Source: Arctopsyche grandis
Lineage: Eukaryota > Arthropoda > Insecta > Trichoptera > Hydropsychidae
Reading direction: 5' to 3'
Length of the DNA stretch: 64,000 bases
NCBI RefSeq assembly: GCF_051622035.1
Contig: NC_135365.1
Coordinates: 2,842,501 to 2,906,500 of the forward strand
Shown here in pieces: positions 12,451 through 25,979 of this stretch. The position numbers were made by a program, and so were the translations under genes. Position 1 is the first letter of the stretch, and each line of letters starts with the position of its first letter. The notes beneath the pieces were generated by a model. That model saw nothing but the letters and a program-made list of their open reading frames with translations. It was not told where the DNA came from and did not search any database.

Positions 12451-13425
12451 TATGAATGTAATTTGATGAGAGCCAAACTTGTCCGAGATTTGAACGTTGT
12501 CAATTAAGCTCATTTATCATTGTCAAAAGCGTTGATATCAACTCTCATTGGTATTAGCTACCGGTTGACATACTAATTGGTTACACATTTTAAACTCTAA
12601 TGCTACATTTTGATGTTCTAATATAATTTCTGGAGTGGCAAAATAATATAAATTTTAATACTATATGTAGGTAGATAGTATATTCTTTTCTCTATCTTTT
12701 ATATTATATTATATAATGATTAAGACATTGAATGAAATCCACAATTTCCTGAACTTTGAAGGTTTTTAGAGCATGTTCCAATACTTCAACTATGAAAATA
12801 CAATGACTCTTTTGTATTTATGTTTACAATTAAGGGTGCCCCCCCCCCCCTCACATATTTTTGTCCAAAAAACTAACTTGATATATTTTATGCAAGGAAA
12901 AATGACTTTTTTTAACAAATTATCGACTTCTTTTACAATATGTTCTAAAAAGGAAAAAATGCGATTAATAATAAATATATAATTAGAAAAATGAAGAATA
13001 TACATATGTAGATGTTACCTTCCAAAATATAGTTAAAATGTTTAACACCCCTGTTTACAATCATAGTCAAAATTCTGACAAATTGGTAAACTTCTTCGTT
13101 TTCACTGAGTAAATATAATGCTTATTAAAATTTGAAGATCTAGATCGCATATTAATAAAAGACAAATATATGACGATAGTTATATTAGCTTCTTGACCGG
13201 TTTCCAAATGACTAAACTTTTCTACAGTACTTTTAATGCAGAATATTGACCATGATCACATTGATCTGAAACTTTCTTCCTCAGACAAGATAGCATTTTT
13301 GACGTGTTTTTCCAGTGATGACTAGAGGTAGGACCGGAAGCGTGCCTTTTATTGTTCAATTGTTGTAAATCCTTTGTAAAAAAGGTTCGGCAAACCTTTA
13401 ACAATGCATTTACAACATTTTAACA
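12451..13425. other. No gene seen
   Basis: AT-rich, with a short poly-C run at 12839-12850. Frames on both strands overlap and lack coding character. About 13240-13420 may be the 5' part of a decayed element preceding the LINE end. Confidence 0.45.
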
Positions 13426-13429
13426 ATAT

Positions 13430-13866
13430 ACAGCCCCCTCTGGGTCCGGGCTTTAGTGATGACGTATGGATTTGAAACTTAGACATTGAACGCCAAGTTA
13501 TTAAACAAAGTCCAATGCAGTCAAATAAGTATGGAACATTGTATTCTTGGCATAACGAGCAAAGACAGAAAACAGATAAGTATGACAAGAGTAATGGATA
13601 TAGTGGATAGAGTGAAGAGATTGATATGGCAATGGGCGGACCACGTGGCTAGAAGAATGGACGAAAGGGGGAAAAAAGAAGTGCTAAAATGGTACCCGAG
13701 AGAATGCAAAATAGTAAAAAGAAAACCGCAGGGAAGATGGGTAGACGACATTAGGAAAATGTGTGGGGTGAGATGGATGAGAGTTGCACAAAACAGAGAC
13801 GAGTGGAAGCGTGTTGGAAAGGCCTTCATCCATCAGTGGATGGTGAACGGCTGTAGATGATGATGA
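13430..13866 (+). mobile_element. RTE-type LINE, 3' end of reverse transcriptase ORF
   Basis: A 124-codon open frame (13486-13860) has the C-terminal signature of insect RTE-type endonuclease-reverse transcriptases: LGITSKDRKQ, VKRLIWQWADHVARRMD, KRKPQGRWVDDIRK and RVAQNRDEWKRVGKAF. It is followed by the ATGATGATG-type simple tail expected of this clade. It is 5'-truncated. Related fragments lie at 17.4, 42.8, 44.3 and 47.2 kb. Confidence 0.85.
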
Positions 13867-13869
13867 TTA

Positions 13870-14940
13870 AAAAAACTCCTATTTTATTTGCCTCTTGATC
13901 TCTATTGTTACTGAGATATTGTTAACTCTATTAATGAATTTAAATGACAATTCGATTATGTTATTGTTCCAATAGCAAGTCCTTCAATACTAGATCGGCT
14001 TTTAAATATAGCTTTTTTGGATATTTACAGAATTTAAACTGTCAACTACAGATAGTGTGTAAAATATACGGAGTTCGATCTGCCTAAACATTTTCAATCC
14101 ATCTGATTATGTACTGCAACATTTACCAAATTACCCAAAACGAATTACCATACGAAAGAAAATTCTTAGAGTAATTTTAAAATATCAACACAACAGTATA
14201 CATTAATAAGATCGCCTCTCGTTTATTACATACATATTATTGTTCGACAACAAGCACCAGTCTTCCCTTTTGTCGACGAGTTGTTTCCACTTTTAATTTT
14301 GGGCAATTTGGTCGGTTTTCGGTCGGCAATTTGAGCCTCTTTTTTCTCGTTTTTTTTATTCTTATTTTTTGTAGCCGAGCCTATTTCATGAATTCGCTCA
14401 TTTTTTCGAGAGATCGGGCCCTTTAATAATATATTCGATCGGCATGCCAACAGCCCGCGGCCATCTCTCCTCATAATTGTTGCATTTATTATGTGCAATA
14501 AGAAGGGCATTGAGTGCGTCTTACATATTATCATTATCTGCATACTCAACGGCGATATCAAAGGTGCAGCGGTTTGTGACAGCCCTGATTCTCACCCTGA
14601 TAAGGCTAGGTATTTAATTATACTGTAAGTGAAACCTGAGAAAGGTAGGGGAGTCTTCTTGCTCGGTGAAGTGTTAACAGTCAGTAATTATAATGCCGAG
14701 GAAAAGGAACAGGATTCTTAACAATTGTTATTAGTATTGTTAAACGAAATGGCTGTAATTAAACGAGGATGTTGTTAAAAGATCAATTTTCATATATGGA
14801 AATTATTATACAGGTGGATTCGTTGGTTTGAATGGAACTATTTGTTTCAATTGCTTGATGGCATTTCAAGACAGATTTCATCTGAATGTTTCATAATTGA
14901 TGTGTTTGCAAACAAATTGGCAGAAAAGTTTCTGGTAATT
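13870..14940. other. No gene seen
   Basis: A 111-codon minus-strand frame at 14226-14561 has a lysine-rich, low-complexity end and no known domain, and I do not call it a gene. Confidence 0.4.
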
Positions 14941-14961
14941 CGTCTGTCATTAAAGAGACCG

Positions 14962-15032
14962 TAGTACTTAGCAGGTAGTAGGTAGTAGGTAGCAGGTAGT
15001 ACTTAGCAGGTATTAGGCAGTACTTAAAGAGA
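14962..15032 (+). repeat. Short imperfect tandem repeat
   Basis: Variants of GTAGGTAGCAG follow one another, then a second block with TACTTAGCAGGTATTAGGCAG. Confidence 0.6.
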
Positions 15033-15149
15033 CCGACAGCTCATATGTCAAACATAAGAGGTTTTTGCTCACAACATCACTGTCTTTCAAAGACAAATAA
15101 AATAATCACAAAACATCAAAGGGAAGTTTTATGATAACCAGCAACATGT

Positions 15150-15340
15150 TAATTGGATTATTACGCACATTTCAATCACCCAAAAGACAATTTTTGCCAT
15201 GAAAATCGCGAATACGGAATATTTGGTACTCGAGTTCACGTTAGTATGATGGACTTTTCGGCTGCCAGATGATCTGTTATAGAGATTTTAGTGACTTTTG
15301 GGCGAGCGCTTTGTGAGCAATAATCACTGAACCCTGCAAA
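15150..15340 (+). repeat. Dispersed repeat, also at 60.2 kb
   Basis: The stretch with AATTTTTGCCAT, AAAATCGCGAATACG and AATATTTGG recurs in the same orientation at about 60200-60330. A shorter inverted relative is at 56330-56410. Class unknown. Confidence 0.6.
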
Positions 15341-15344
15341 ATAT

Positions 15345-15685
15345 GTATATCAGTGGTTAGCATGTAATGCTTTCGATTGTGTGGTTCTATCCTTGCCTTT
15401 GTTGCTAGCCAGACCTTGGATATCTGACTCCAAGGTTGATCGTTTCCTTTCAGAGTTTGCCAATTTATCTGATTTCATTGGAAAAACAAAATGCCTATCC
15501 TATCCTATATCTCAAAGAATTTGAGTTTACAGTATCTCAAAATTTGTTGATATTTAAAAATTCTGCAAAGCTTTATGCATAGATGTCTCTATGATGATTC
15601 TAATGTTTGATGAGCGATGTTTGTAATTAGCCTTGAATAATACTTATAGGTGTAAATCTGTATTAATAAATAAATAACTACTTTT
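15345..15685 (+). mobile_element. SINE, head type B
   Basis: It begins AGTGGTTAGCATGTAATGC and continues TTGCTAGCCAGACCTTGG into the usual core, ending near ATAGATGTCTCTATG and an A-rich tail. Confidence 0.75.
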
Positions 15686-15689
15686 AATA

Positions 15690-16485
15690 TGGTTGTAATA
15701 TATGACGAAGTTTAGGCTTTTTTCAATAATGATCTTAAAATTGAATTTTAATAAAATGTAGATAGAATTTGAAGAGTATAGTCCGTTGTATTATATCTCG
15801 CTACGATAAACATCGAAGCTTAATACTCAATGAGAAACTTTTATGATTTCTTGATGAATAGCCATCTGTTAATGATTTTCTATTAATAATAGCTGTTAAT
15901 GATTTTCGTACTTGCCAAACATGGGACTTAATTGCTTAGAGATCTGTAGCAATTATCGTAACTACAGATTTGATCTCATCATATTGAGGGATAAATTGCA
16001 CAACTTGAGTTGTATAATTTGAACTAAAGGGGAAAAAATAATAAAAATTTTCCCTACAAGTCGTTGAGCTATAAGTTGTCAAACAAATCGCTCCATTAGA
16101 TAATTATCAATGTAGATAGACAATTGCATTTCTAATTTTAATGATTATTGACCGCAATAAATATAAAATATTTTGAGTCCTTGACAAACCTACTACCAAC
16201 TACCTTCAAATCAATTTTGCAATATTTTACTATACTACTTAAATCAAGAGATAAATTGCACTTTGATTGGGTGCTTTAAGGAATTTTACCATATTAAAGG
16301 TGAAATGAAAAATACTACCGACTACCAATTGATTTGTCCCCATATGTTTACAGGCGATAAATCATCCAACAAATTGCGTCAGTTGCTAGTTAATAAAACA
16401 GTTTTTTTACTAATATTTTAATGATTATTGACCCTTAGAGTCATCTTCAAGTTTATATTGTAATCATTATATGCATATTTTTTGT
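15690..16485. other. No gene seen
   Basis: AT-rich. Two stretches (about 15950-16090 and 16230-16390) look like diverged copies of each other around GATAAATTGCAC. Confidence 0.45.
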
Positions 16486-16489
16486 TTTG

Positions 16490-16928
16490 TTTTTACATAT
16501 ATTTGCCACAGTGACATTACAAAATACTCTAACGTGTCACTGTGACCAGACATATAAGTATAACACAAATACTTTGTATAAGAATACAGACATATAAGCA
16601 TGATACAAATACTATATATATAAGAATTAGCGAGACATATATGTTATAGATAATAAAATTTTCATTCAAATAGTGGTGACATAGAGAGTAGGATGGTTTT
16701 TGCCAATTTGATGTAGGAACCGCTTCAACAATGAAATCGGATAAATTGACAAACTTTGATCAGAAAGGATCGACTTGTAGTCACAAATACATCCAAGTCT
16801 GACCAGCAGAATTCAAGATTATACTCGGAATCAATTCTTTTCAATCGAGGTCAACTCACGGAATTGAACCCAGCAACCTCTCGGTGCTTAAGTATCAACG
16901 CAACCACCAAGCCACGCTGCTGGCTAAT
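16490..16928 (-). mobile_element. Full-length SINE, head A with tail A
   Basis: The minus strand reads head A (TAGCCAGCAGCGTGGCTTGG, GGGTTCAATTCCGTGAG), the core, then the tail A stem-loop at 16505-16547 in which CACAGTGACA pairs with TGTCACTGTG. It is followed by an A-rich end. This is the best complete A/A copy in the window. Confidence 0.85.
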
Positions 16929-17245
16929 ATATACATGGGAAGTCACAACGAATACAATCAATCTGTAATGATATTTGGATGTATAATATGTATGTATATC
17001 TAGAAAGAACACCATTTAGCCAAATTTCATACTGAATCATCCTGTACAAAATACGTACTTCAATACAAAATATTTACATTCTATCCATAATAATTACCCG
17101 GCTCATGAATCCGTAGATGATAATCACCGGTGCCCGTAATTATATCGCATATTATAATGTTGTACGTGTAAAGTCGCGGAACCGTTACGATTACACAAAA
17201 CGTTGTATAACTTGTGCTAAACAAAGGTAATTTTTATTTTCGCAG

Positions 17246-20200
17246 ACGCTTCATCTTCCAACGAAGCCGTACATCTTCAGCAGCGTTTGCGCAGCCTAAG
17301 CACCGAGTTGGTAACGTTGAGGAATCGACTGCACGTCAGCCAGCCGACTCCCAACAAACAACCGGTGCTACAGCCTCAGGTGGGTACCATTTTGCTCAAA
17401 TTATAGAATAATGTTATATTAACTATGCATAAACATCGGAATGGTAAAGAATAGTTGGACGAAAGAGGTACTCAAATGGTACCCAAGAATCAAGAGGATG
17501 TTAAAGGAAGCAAAGAAGGGTACAGTGTGTGGGGTTAGGGTATTGAAAGTTGCTCGGAATTGACAAGTGCTTCATTCAGTAGTGAATAGTTTGTAAATGT
17601 TAACTTTAACAAATTAATTGAGGAATCAAATACGTGTGACATGTGTATAGGAAGAACTGGTGATGAATTGATGTGGTTTTTCAAAAAGGATCCAACCCAT
17701 TTGAGCAAAATTTTGATTATATATTGTAAATATTGTAAAAAGATCACTCATAAATTGAACTCTCTTAATATCTGTCAATTTTTATTTAACACCAACATTT
17801 GTAAAAATTTGTTGCTCTACTTTTTTAGTGTATTCTGTAAAGTAAAAGTTGCTGCTTTGTATTATATACATACATATATATTTTCCATTCAAAATTTAAC
17901 ATGTTTTAATTGTTGTAATAATTGTTTTTTATCAAAATTTCAACACAAGCAACCGTCAAATAAATCGCACATGCCATTTTAAAGTTCACGCAAAAGTTGC
18001 TACTTCATATTGCACACCGTTTGGAAGTTTTTAAATCAGGCAAACTTTTACCAATAAGTTGGGTTTTAGTTTGATAGTAATTTAAAACAATGCAAGCACT
18101 AATATCAATCTCAGAATGATAACAATATTGTTGCTTGTTTGGAAATGCTCTATTTTGGCAACACATCAACACACGACAACTGTTGCTGCAACTATCAAAA
18201 AATAACTACATAACGAATTTTTTTTTGACAGAATTTCAACAATATATAATACATATGTACATATATAATTTTTATAGTGGATATACGCAAGTTGCCAATA
18301 TATTATAGCTAGCAACTAATTCCAAAACATTGTTGCTTCTATGTTAGAATTGTAAAACATGAATCAACAGCAACTTGTATCGTTTCTGGATGCTATAATA
18401 TATTCATTCGATTATATTTGGATGTAGATTATTTATTTTAATATTATATCTAATATATATTTTCGAAACAGACTTTGTATGTATGTTTGTTTGTTTGGTT
18501 CGTAGAATCCAAAGAATAGAATTTAATAAAAAAAAAACAAAGGAATATTCAAACAAATTTACATAAAATAAAACTATTCAAATAAATTCAATCAAATGTT
18601 TACTATTAGATTAGCCATGTTTAAGCGGTTTATATTACAAATACCGAGCGAAGCCGGGTAAAAACACTAGTATTCGATATTTTCACTTTATTTTTAAATA
18701 TATTTTTTTCTCATCTCTCTGTAGTTTTTCGACCATTGTGGCGCATTAGGGACAGTGGTCCAAACTTAAACTTAAATAAATGAATTATTCCTATTATATT
18801 AGCTAGAACAACTTTGCTCACTACTTTCATCTTAACTGAGAAATGCCACTTAAATGGTCCAAACTTAAACTTATATAAATAAAATAAATAAATATATCAA
18901 CAATGTGCTGCCAGTGTTGCTTGTACACAAAAATAGTTGCCGGAAATTAATTGCTTTTGAGATTTTGCTAAATCAACACGTTAAAAGTATTGTAGAACTT
19001 GCGTTATATGTATTCATGTCATACATGCAACTTTAGTTCCACAGATTCTCAAGATTTTTTTTTCACTTTTGAATTAATGATAAATAATTTCTACAGGTAC
19101 CTATCGGTGGATTTGGCCAAGGTCAACCGTCACTTCAGGGAGGGCCGGTGGTTCCTCCGAGGCACACTCCGGCACCCCTACCTCCCCCTCATCACCTCCC
19201 AGCCCAGCCCCCGGGTAAGTCCGCACCAATTATGTATATACCCCACCGTTCGTGGAATATTTACATGTGTGTAATTTGTGGTCGTTGAGTACTAATTTTT
19301 TTTTTTGATATTTTCCCAACCGTTCAGAGTCCAATGTGTCGACGTTCGGTGTGATGAAGATCGGGCGGGCGGTGGGGGCGGCGCCCCTCGAGGGCGGAGC
19401 CCCGGCCGAGGCTGGAGCGCGCGCCCCCCACCTGCCCGACCTGACACACCTGACGGGACCCCTCACCGAAGACGCCGTAATCAAGTGTCTTCAAGCTAAA
19501 TTCTACGCTAACAAATTCTATGTAAGTACATATCTATATACATATATAAAAATCAATGTTTGTCTACTACGTATCCCGCATTTCTCGTCAAGCCCATACG
19601 AAACGTAGTACTACGTAAGGGCCGGGCCGCACCGTGAAACTTTGTCGGCCGACTAGTTGCACGACACGAAAAAATGTATGGAAATGTGTGCGAAAAACAA
19701 GTTGACAGGTGTGGCATGTCCCATCTACCTGCATGCATTGGTCTGGTCGCCCTCAACCAAGTCGCTCGCAAGTCGCACGGTGCGGCCCGGTCCTAACCCG
19801 CCAAATAGCAACAGTAGTTGAAAAACGTAGTACTACGTAACTCGCTTAAGGTGTGTTAGAATTAAAGAGTCATACATATATTAAAAACTACATGAAACCC
19901 GATGTTAATGCATACTTAGGGTTGTCAGGCGTCCCGATTAATCGGGATTGTCACCAGTTTTAAGTCTCGTGTCCCGTTGTCCCGAACAAACCTCTCGGGA
20001 CCCAAATGTCCCGGTTTACTACTTTTTAAATTCCTACAGAAGTTTTTAACTCTGAATTAACATTTAAAAGTCGATGTCTGGACCAGACAGTCTGGTGAAC
20101 ACTGCAGCAATATTCAACAATGAACTATTTGTCTCTGTCTTTCTCTACTTTCTGGAGAACTAAGTGTAGAAGGGAGACAAAAAATGTGTATTAGGCATCA

Positions 20201-23200
20201 ATCAATTTATCTTGAATCGATAATTTTCTCACACTCAGAATGAATCATCACACGCAGACACGGAATAGACATCGTCAGAACAGAAAGACTAGAAGATTTC
20301 TGTGATTTTGCTAATATTGAATATAAAAATCTACTCTCACATTCAAAAACTAGGTGGCTATCACTATAACCTGCAATAGAAAGCTATTTGAAGCTTTAAA
20401 ATCTTTTTTTTAGCTGAAGAAAAAGCACCAAAAACCTTATTAAATGTTTTCACTAATCCTATCAGTGAAGTCTATCTTTGGTTTCTTCATTGTAATTGTA
20501 AAACTTTTCATTTACACATATTAAAAATAAAAGGGAAAAAAAGTCGATTATAGATATTCTAAATATTAGGGATATTTGTGACTCCAAATCGATCGTTTCT
20601 TACCGGAGTTTGCCAATTTTATCTGATCATTGTTGAGACGTTTCCTCAAAATTGGCAAAAATCATCATCAGAAATCTTCTGTATTTATTGTACATATGTA
20701 CAATTTGTAAAAATTATGTAAAAATCTAAAATCCATAGATGTCTCAATTCCCGGTTTGATTTGCATGAAATCTGACAACCCTACGTACGAGTATCTGAAT
20801 TCGAAATCGTTGAATAAATAAGCAAGTTGTAGAATGACACTTGGTAGTAGCGTGAGACTTGCGAGAACCGAGCATGCTGTCGCATTCGTACAATATGTTG
20901 TAACACTGAAAGGACGTAAAATAATTTCTTTATTTTTTTAATTATTTATTATTTAACAATATAATTCAATGCTAGGCCTTTAAAAATATATTACTGTAAG
21001 TTTTGCTGTCCATAACATGACGTTGACAATTACTTTTATTGTCTAAAAAATATATATACGTATTCCATACATAAATTAATAATATCATCAACTTACATAT
21101 TGTATATTACAATTTTATTAATGTAAATATTTCGGTCGGTCGCTCAGGGCATCTTCGACGTCCGGTTACTTCCCTATTGTTTAGGCATGTACCCGGATAT
21201 GTATTCCCACGACACTCAGTCCAACGGTATCGGTCACTTCTGAGAAGGGACCAATAGCGGCCAATTCGGTGGCCATTGCTTAGCCTACTTGCACTTAGTC
21301 TAGAGATAATCCTTGAAACCAATTATAACGGTAACACAGTCTCTGGGATGCTACTCGGCCTAATCCGATTGCACTTACTCGGCGGTGTACGTAACATTAT
21401 TATACATAATAAATTAAATAAATATTGTTGATCATGCAGGGATATTATCACTAATTAAATTTAGGCGTATAATAATTTAATTACGAGTCTTGCAATAACT
21501 GAATTCGACTGCTTATGTATAATTTTATTTACAAATTACAAAATACAATTTGTACGCCTATAAATGCATGTCAATCGATAATTGAAAATCAATTTTTCAT
21601 ATGAAAATTTTCTTTTCAATTATTTTTAACGCAATTCCCTTTAAAAAATGAATAAACACAACATCATTCTGTAATATTTATTAGAAACATAAGCTAGATT
21701 TACACAATTTGAATACTCATCGAGCACACACGTGTGTGTGTGTGTGTGTGTGTAATAAATAGCGGAAAACATCTTCGCAGTGTAATGGACCATTAACGAA
21801 ATTAAAAATTAGTTATGGATGGTAAAAAAAAGCCGCCAATTATGTATTACATAAAAAAATAAAGTCCGTAATTGAAATTGAAATTTATTATTGATTCCGG
21901 CCCGTGGAATTCTGCCGTATGGATAATTTTCCCCGACGGTCGAGGAAAACGCGTGGAAAATTTCATTTGAAAATATCGATGCGGAAAAATTCGAAACATT
22001 TCCGACATGCCGTCTGGTGTTGTTGGCGAAAAAAAAACTGAAAGTAGTATTTCGACTTTTATTCAGAAGCCGTGGAAGAGCTGATTATTATAGCCGGTGG
22101 TTCTGAACGTGGCTCTCGGAGACGATCGTCCCTAAAATGGAAGTCAGACTGTAAAATAAAAACCTCAATAAAGTTAACGAGACGAGACATTTTTTTATGT
22201 TTGCCGTCAGTGGGATTCCAACTTTAACCGTTTCGGTGGTTCCGGCTTCTTCGCGCAACCGTTTCTTTTTGTATTTATTTTTTGTTATTTCCCCCCCCCC
22301 CTCCCCTTTTAGCCTGACACTTCTTCTATAACAGAGATTCGTAACCTTTTCCATTCTATCGTCGCCTTTTGCCGATCTTTTTTCTTCTCAGAAAGTATGC
22401 TTAAATGCATTAACCAGCAGCGTGGTCTAGTGGTGAGTGTTTAATTCTTTCGTGCATTATGTCACGGGTTCGATTCCCACTAGAGTCGTTGTTGGCCAGA
22501 CCTTGGTTTGTCGAGGTCGATCGTTTCTTATCAGAATATGCCAATTTTTATGATTTTCATTGAAACGGTTCCTGTTAAATTGGCTTTTCCTATCCAATTT
22601 TCTCTTGTAAACCTTGATTTGTTGTTAATCAGGTTTCGTCTGATTTTTCACCTTAGATGTGTGGTTGTTTATTGAATGTAAAAATTCGTATTGTTACATG
22701 AAAAATGTTATTGAACGTATTTATACGATGTTTGTAATATCTGACCATAGATGACAGTTATTGTTTCGATTTACATGTATATGTAATTGGCCAGGAAGGT
22801 GCATTGGAGTTTACCTGTCAGGCCTTCCTGGTATAATATAAATAAAAATAAAACTAAGAAATTTTTTTATAAAAATATATACTTTATATATATAACAACG
22901 TGGTTGATACGTTGTTATATAGCCGGCAGCATGGCTCGATGGTTGCGTTGATACTAAGCACCGAGAGGTCGACGGGTTCGATCCCGTGAGCTGATCTCGA
23001 TTGAAAAGAATTGAATATATATAGAATTTTAAAAGAGTATAATCTTAAATGCTGCTGGTCAGACTTGGATATTTGTGACTCCTCTTATGTCACCACTATT
23101 TGAATATTTATTTTTTACATACCATATATACCAAGAAGCCTAAAAGGTGAACCCTAATGCGCCTTCCTGGCCAATTACAAACAATGATATATAATTTTTA

Positions 23201-25906
23201 GAATAATTTTATTAAAGGATTCATAGACTTCTATTGATAAGTTTACCCGGAGAGATAAGAACCCGATAACTGAGAGGTTACTCGGTTAGATCCCGTGCTA
23301 ATCTTTAATGTTGCTGGTCAGACTAGGATATTTGCGACTCCAAGGCGATTTCATTGTTGAAAAAATCTGATTTTATTGTTGAAACGATTCCTCCACCAAA
23401 TTGGCAGAAACCATTCTACCGGCTATGACCTATGTATTTCACCACTACTTGAATGATTGAATGATTTCAAAATTTTACTATCTATAACATAGGTCTCTCG
23501 ATAATTTGAATACGATTTCAAAAATTATCTAAATATAACATAGATGTTTCGCTAATTTTCTTTTATAAAGTATTTGTATTGTGCTTATACATACATACGT
23601 ATGTCGGGGCACAGTGACGCTTTAGAGTATTCTGTAATATCAATGTGGCTAGTATGTAAATAAAAATAAAATAAAATTTAAAAATTCGCTTTACAGGGTT
23701 CTGGGTAAATTCTTCGAAAATGATTAGTTCGAAATCAATTGCTCGGTTTGGTCAGTGTATGTACATATATATACAGTTACAGTCCAAGTGTACATTTCGT
23801 TCGTTCATGTGTACATACTAGTTTATTCATACACGAACCAATCTGGTCACTTATAGTGTACACAAAAGAACAAATTGACAAACGAAATAGTTTGTTCATG
23901 CACCAACTATTAATTTAAACTCAATCGTTTGTAATGTGGTTTCCATAGGATTTCCATTTTATATACTTGGCGTCTTGACATCTCAAAGGTTTTGACGGCT
24001 AAAAGTTTCATGCGACACCTGGTGAGTCTATTTGAAGATAGCTTTTGACTGTTGGTACTTGAACTAAAACCAATAGTTCATGTATGAACAGACTAGTATT
24101 TTTATGAACGAACTAGAGTGAATATTTGGATTGTAGCATAAATAGTATATGTTCGATACAGTGTACGTCAAATAGAAAAGAATTTTATATATGTATATGA
24201 TCCAACTTTAAACCATGGATCTGCAAACCAGTGTAAAATTTCCAGTCCAACATATCAGGAAAGTTCTAGATTTTAATTCGACTTGAGATAAAATTTGATT
24301 TTTTTTCTATCACTGGTATTTTTATGGTAGTTGTTGATGCTGATGATTTACTGATCTGACTGGAGTCTGTGAATCACTGGTTAAGAACCTCTGTTCTATA
24401 ATATAAGCGGCGAAAAAAGACGTTCCATTTGTGCTCCATTAAAATTAAGTCTCGTGACGTGACTGATTTTTTTTTTATTATTCTTTAATCTCAAACGTGT
24501 TTCATTAAAATTGAATTTTGAGAAAAAAATTAATGAACTCTCCGATTCTTTCATTGTGTAAAAGGAAATCATTGTTGTGATTAATTCGATCGGATCTGTT
24601 TCATGCTTATTAAAAAGAAATGCACTTTCTTATTTATCTCGTATTAACTTTAGTTTTTATCTAAATATAATCTGATGGATAGATTTCTCACGTTCCCGAT
24701 TCATTCTGAAAAAAGTTACCACTTTTCGTGGGGTTTATTGAGTTGTCACTTAATTTTGACGAATTTTCTATTGAATCTGTAAATCTTACGTATTGCATAT
24801 GTAAATATCACTTCATCATTAATTCTACATGCTACCAACTTCATCATTAATTCTACTCAGGCATGCCAACCTAATCATTCATACATGCACTCTTATAAGT
24901 TTCAATAATAGTTCCTACACTTATTTAAAAAAAAAGGTGATGTTTTGAAAATGCTTAGGTAAAACGCATATACTGTCCTTTTCATTTCGACCAACTGCAT
25001 TTCGTATATAGTAATAGTGTAAATCTCTAATCATTATACACTGACTAGTAAGTGTATGCATTTTCAAAATCTCCCAGTAACAGTATCCACGGCAGAAAGA
25101 ATGAACATGTTTACTAGTAAATTCATACACTAGCCATCTGTACGCAGTCAATTTTTACGAAAGGAGTAACAAGATGACATTCTTAACAAGTATATAGCCG
25201 GGCTATGACGGATTAAACTAAAAACTGAAAGAATTCGACATTATATCGAACATATTATTAATGAACAAAATAAAATGTAACCTAACCTAAAATCGTAGGT
25301 AATACGGATGTTCGTAATTGTTAAACTTCTGCAGTGGATTTAAGCTTGTTAATTATTGTCTATTTCGTATCAATTCAACAATAAATTAGATATTTGAACA
25401 CAACCAGTTACATATATTCTTGAGCATGAAATCCATTGCTCAATCAAACTTTGGTCAGCTGTCAGACCACTAAAATTTCATTCGTTATCAAATTAACTAG
25501 TGCACAGCAGCAAGTGCATGAATTTGCGCGTCAGTGTATACTTTGTCTAGTCAGAGTATCTGCGGAATCTAGTTTCGTAAGCTTTAGCTAAAAACCAAAG
25601 CTAGTGTACACACTTACTAGTCAGTGTATACTGATTCAAGATTTGACGCTCTTACTGTAACACCTATACGAAATGCAATTGGTCGAGAGGTCCATATACG
25701 TTTTACCTAAGTCTTTTTTTACAACGGATAAATTATAGTAGCTTTGAATTTAAAATACATACATACGTCTATTTTGTTATGTCCACGCGTTGAAATCACA
25801 GTAGCTCGTATTCCTTTTTAGAAGAACTTTATTCAGCCCTTGAGTTGACATTTTCCTCAGATTATTTTGACTCACATTACTCTGTTTGCTACCTCAGACA
25901 TAAGTA

Positions 25907-25979
<73 letters not shown>

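Noticed and set aside
22411-22500. tRNA gene
   Set aside because: Box A and box B are present, but the sequence does not fold into a full cloverleaf and continues into the SINE core. The same holds for the other SINE heads.
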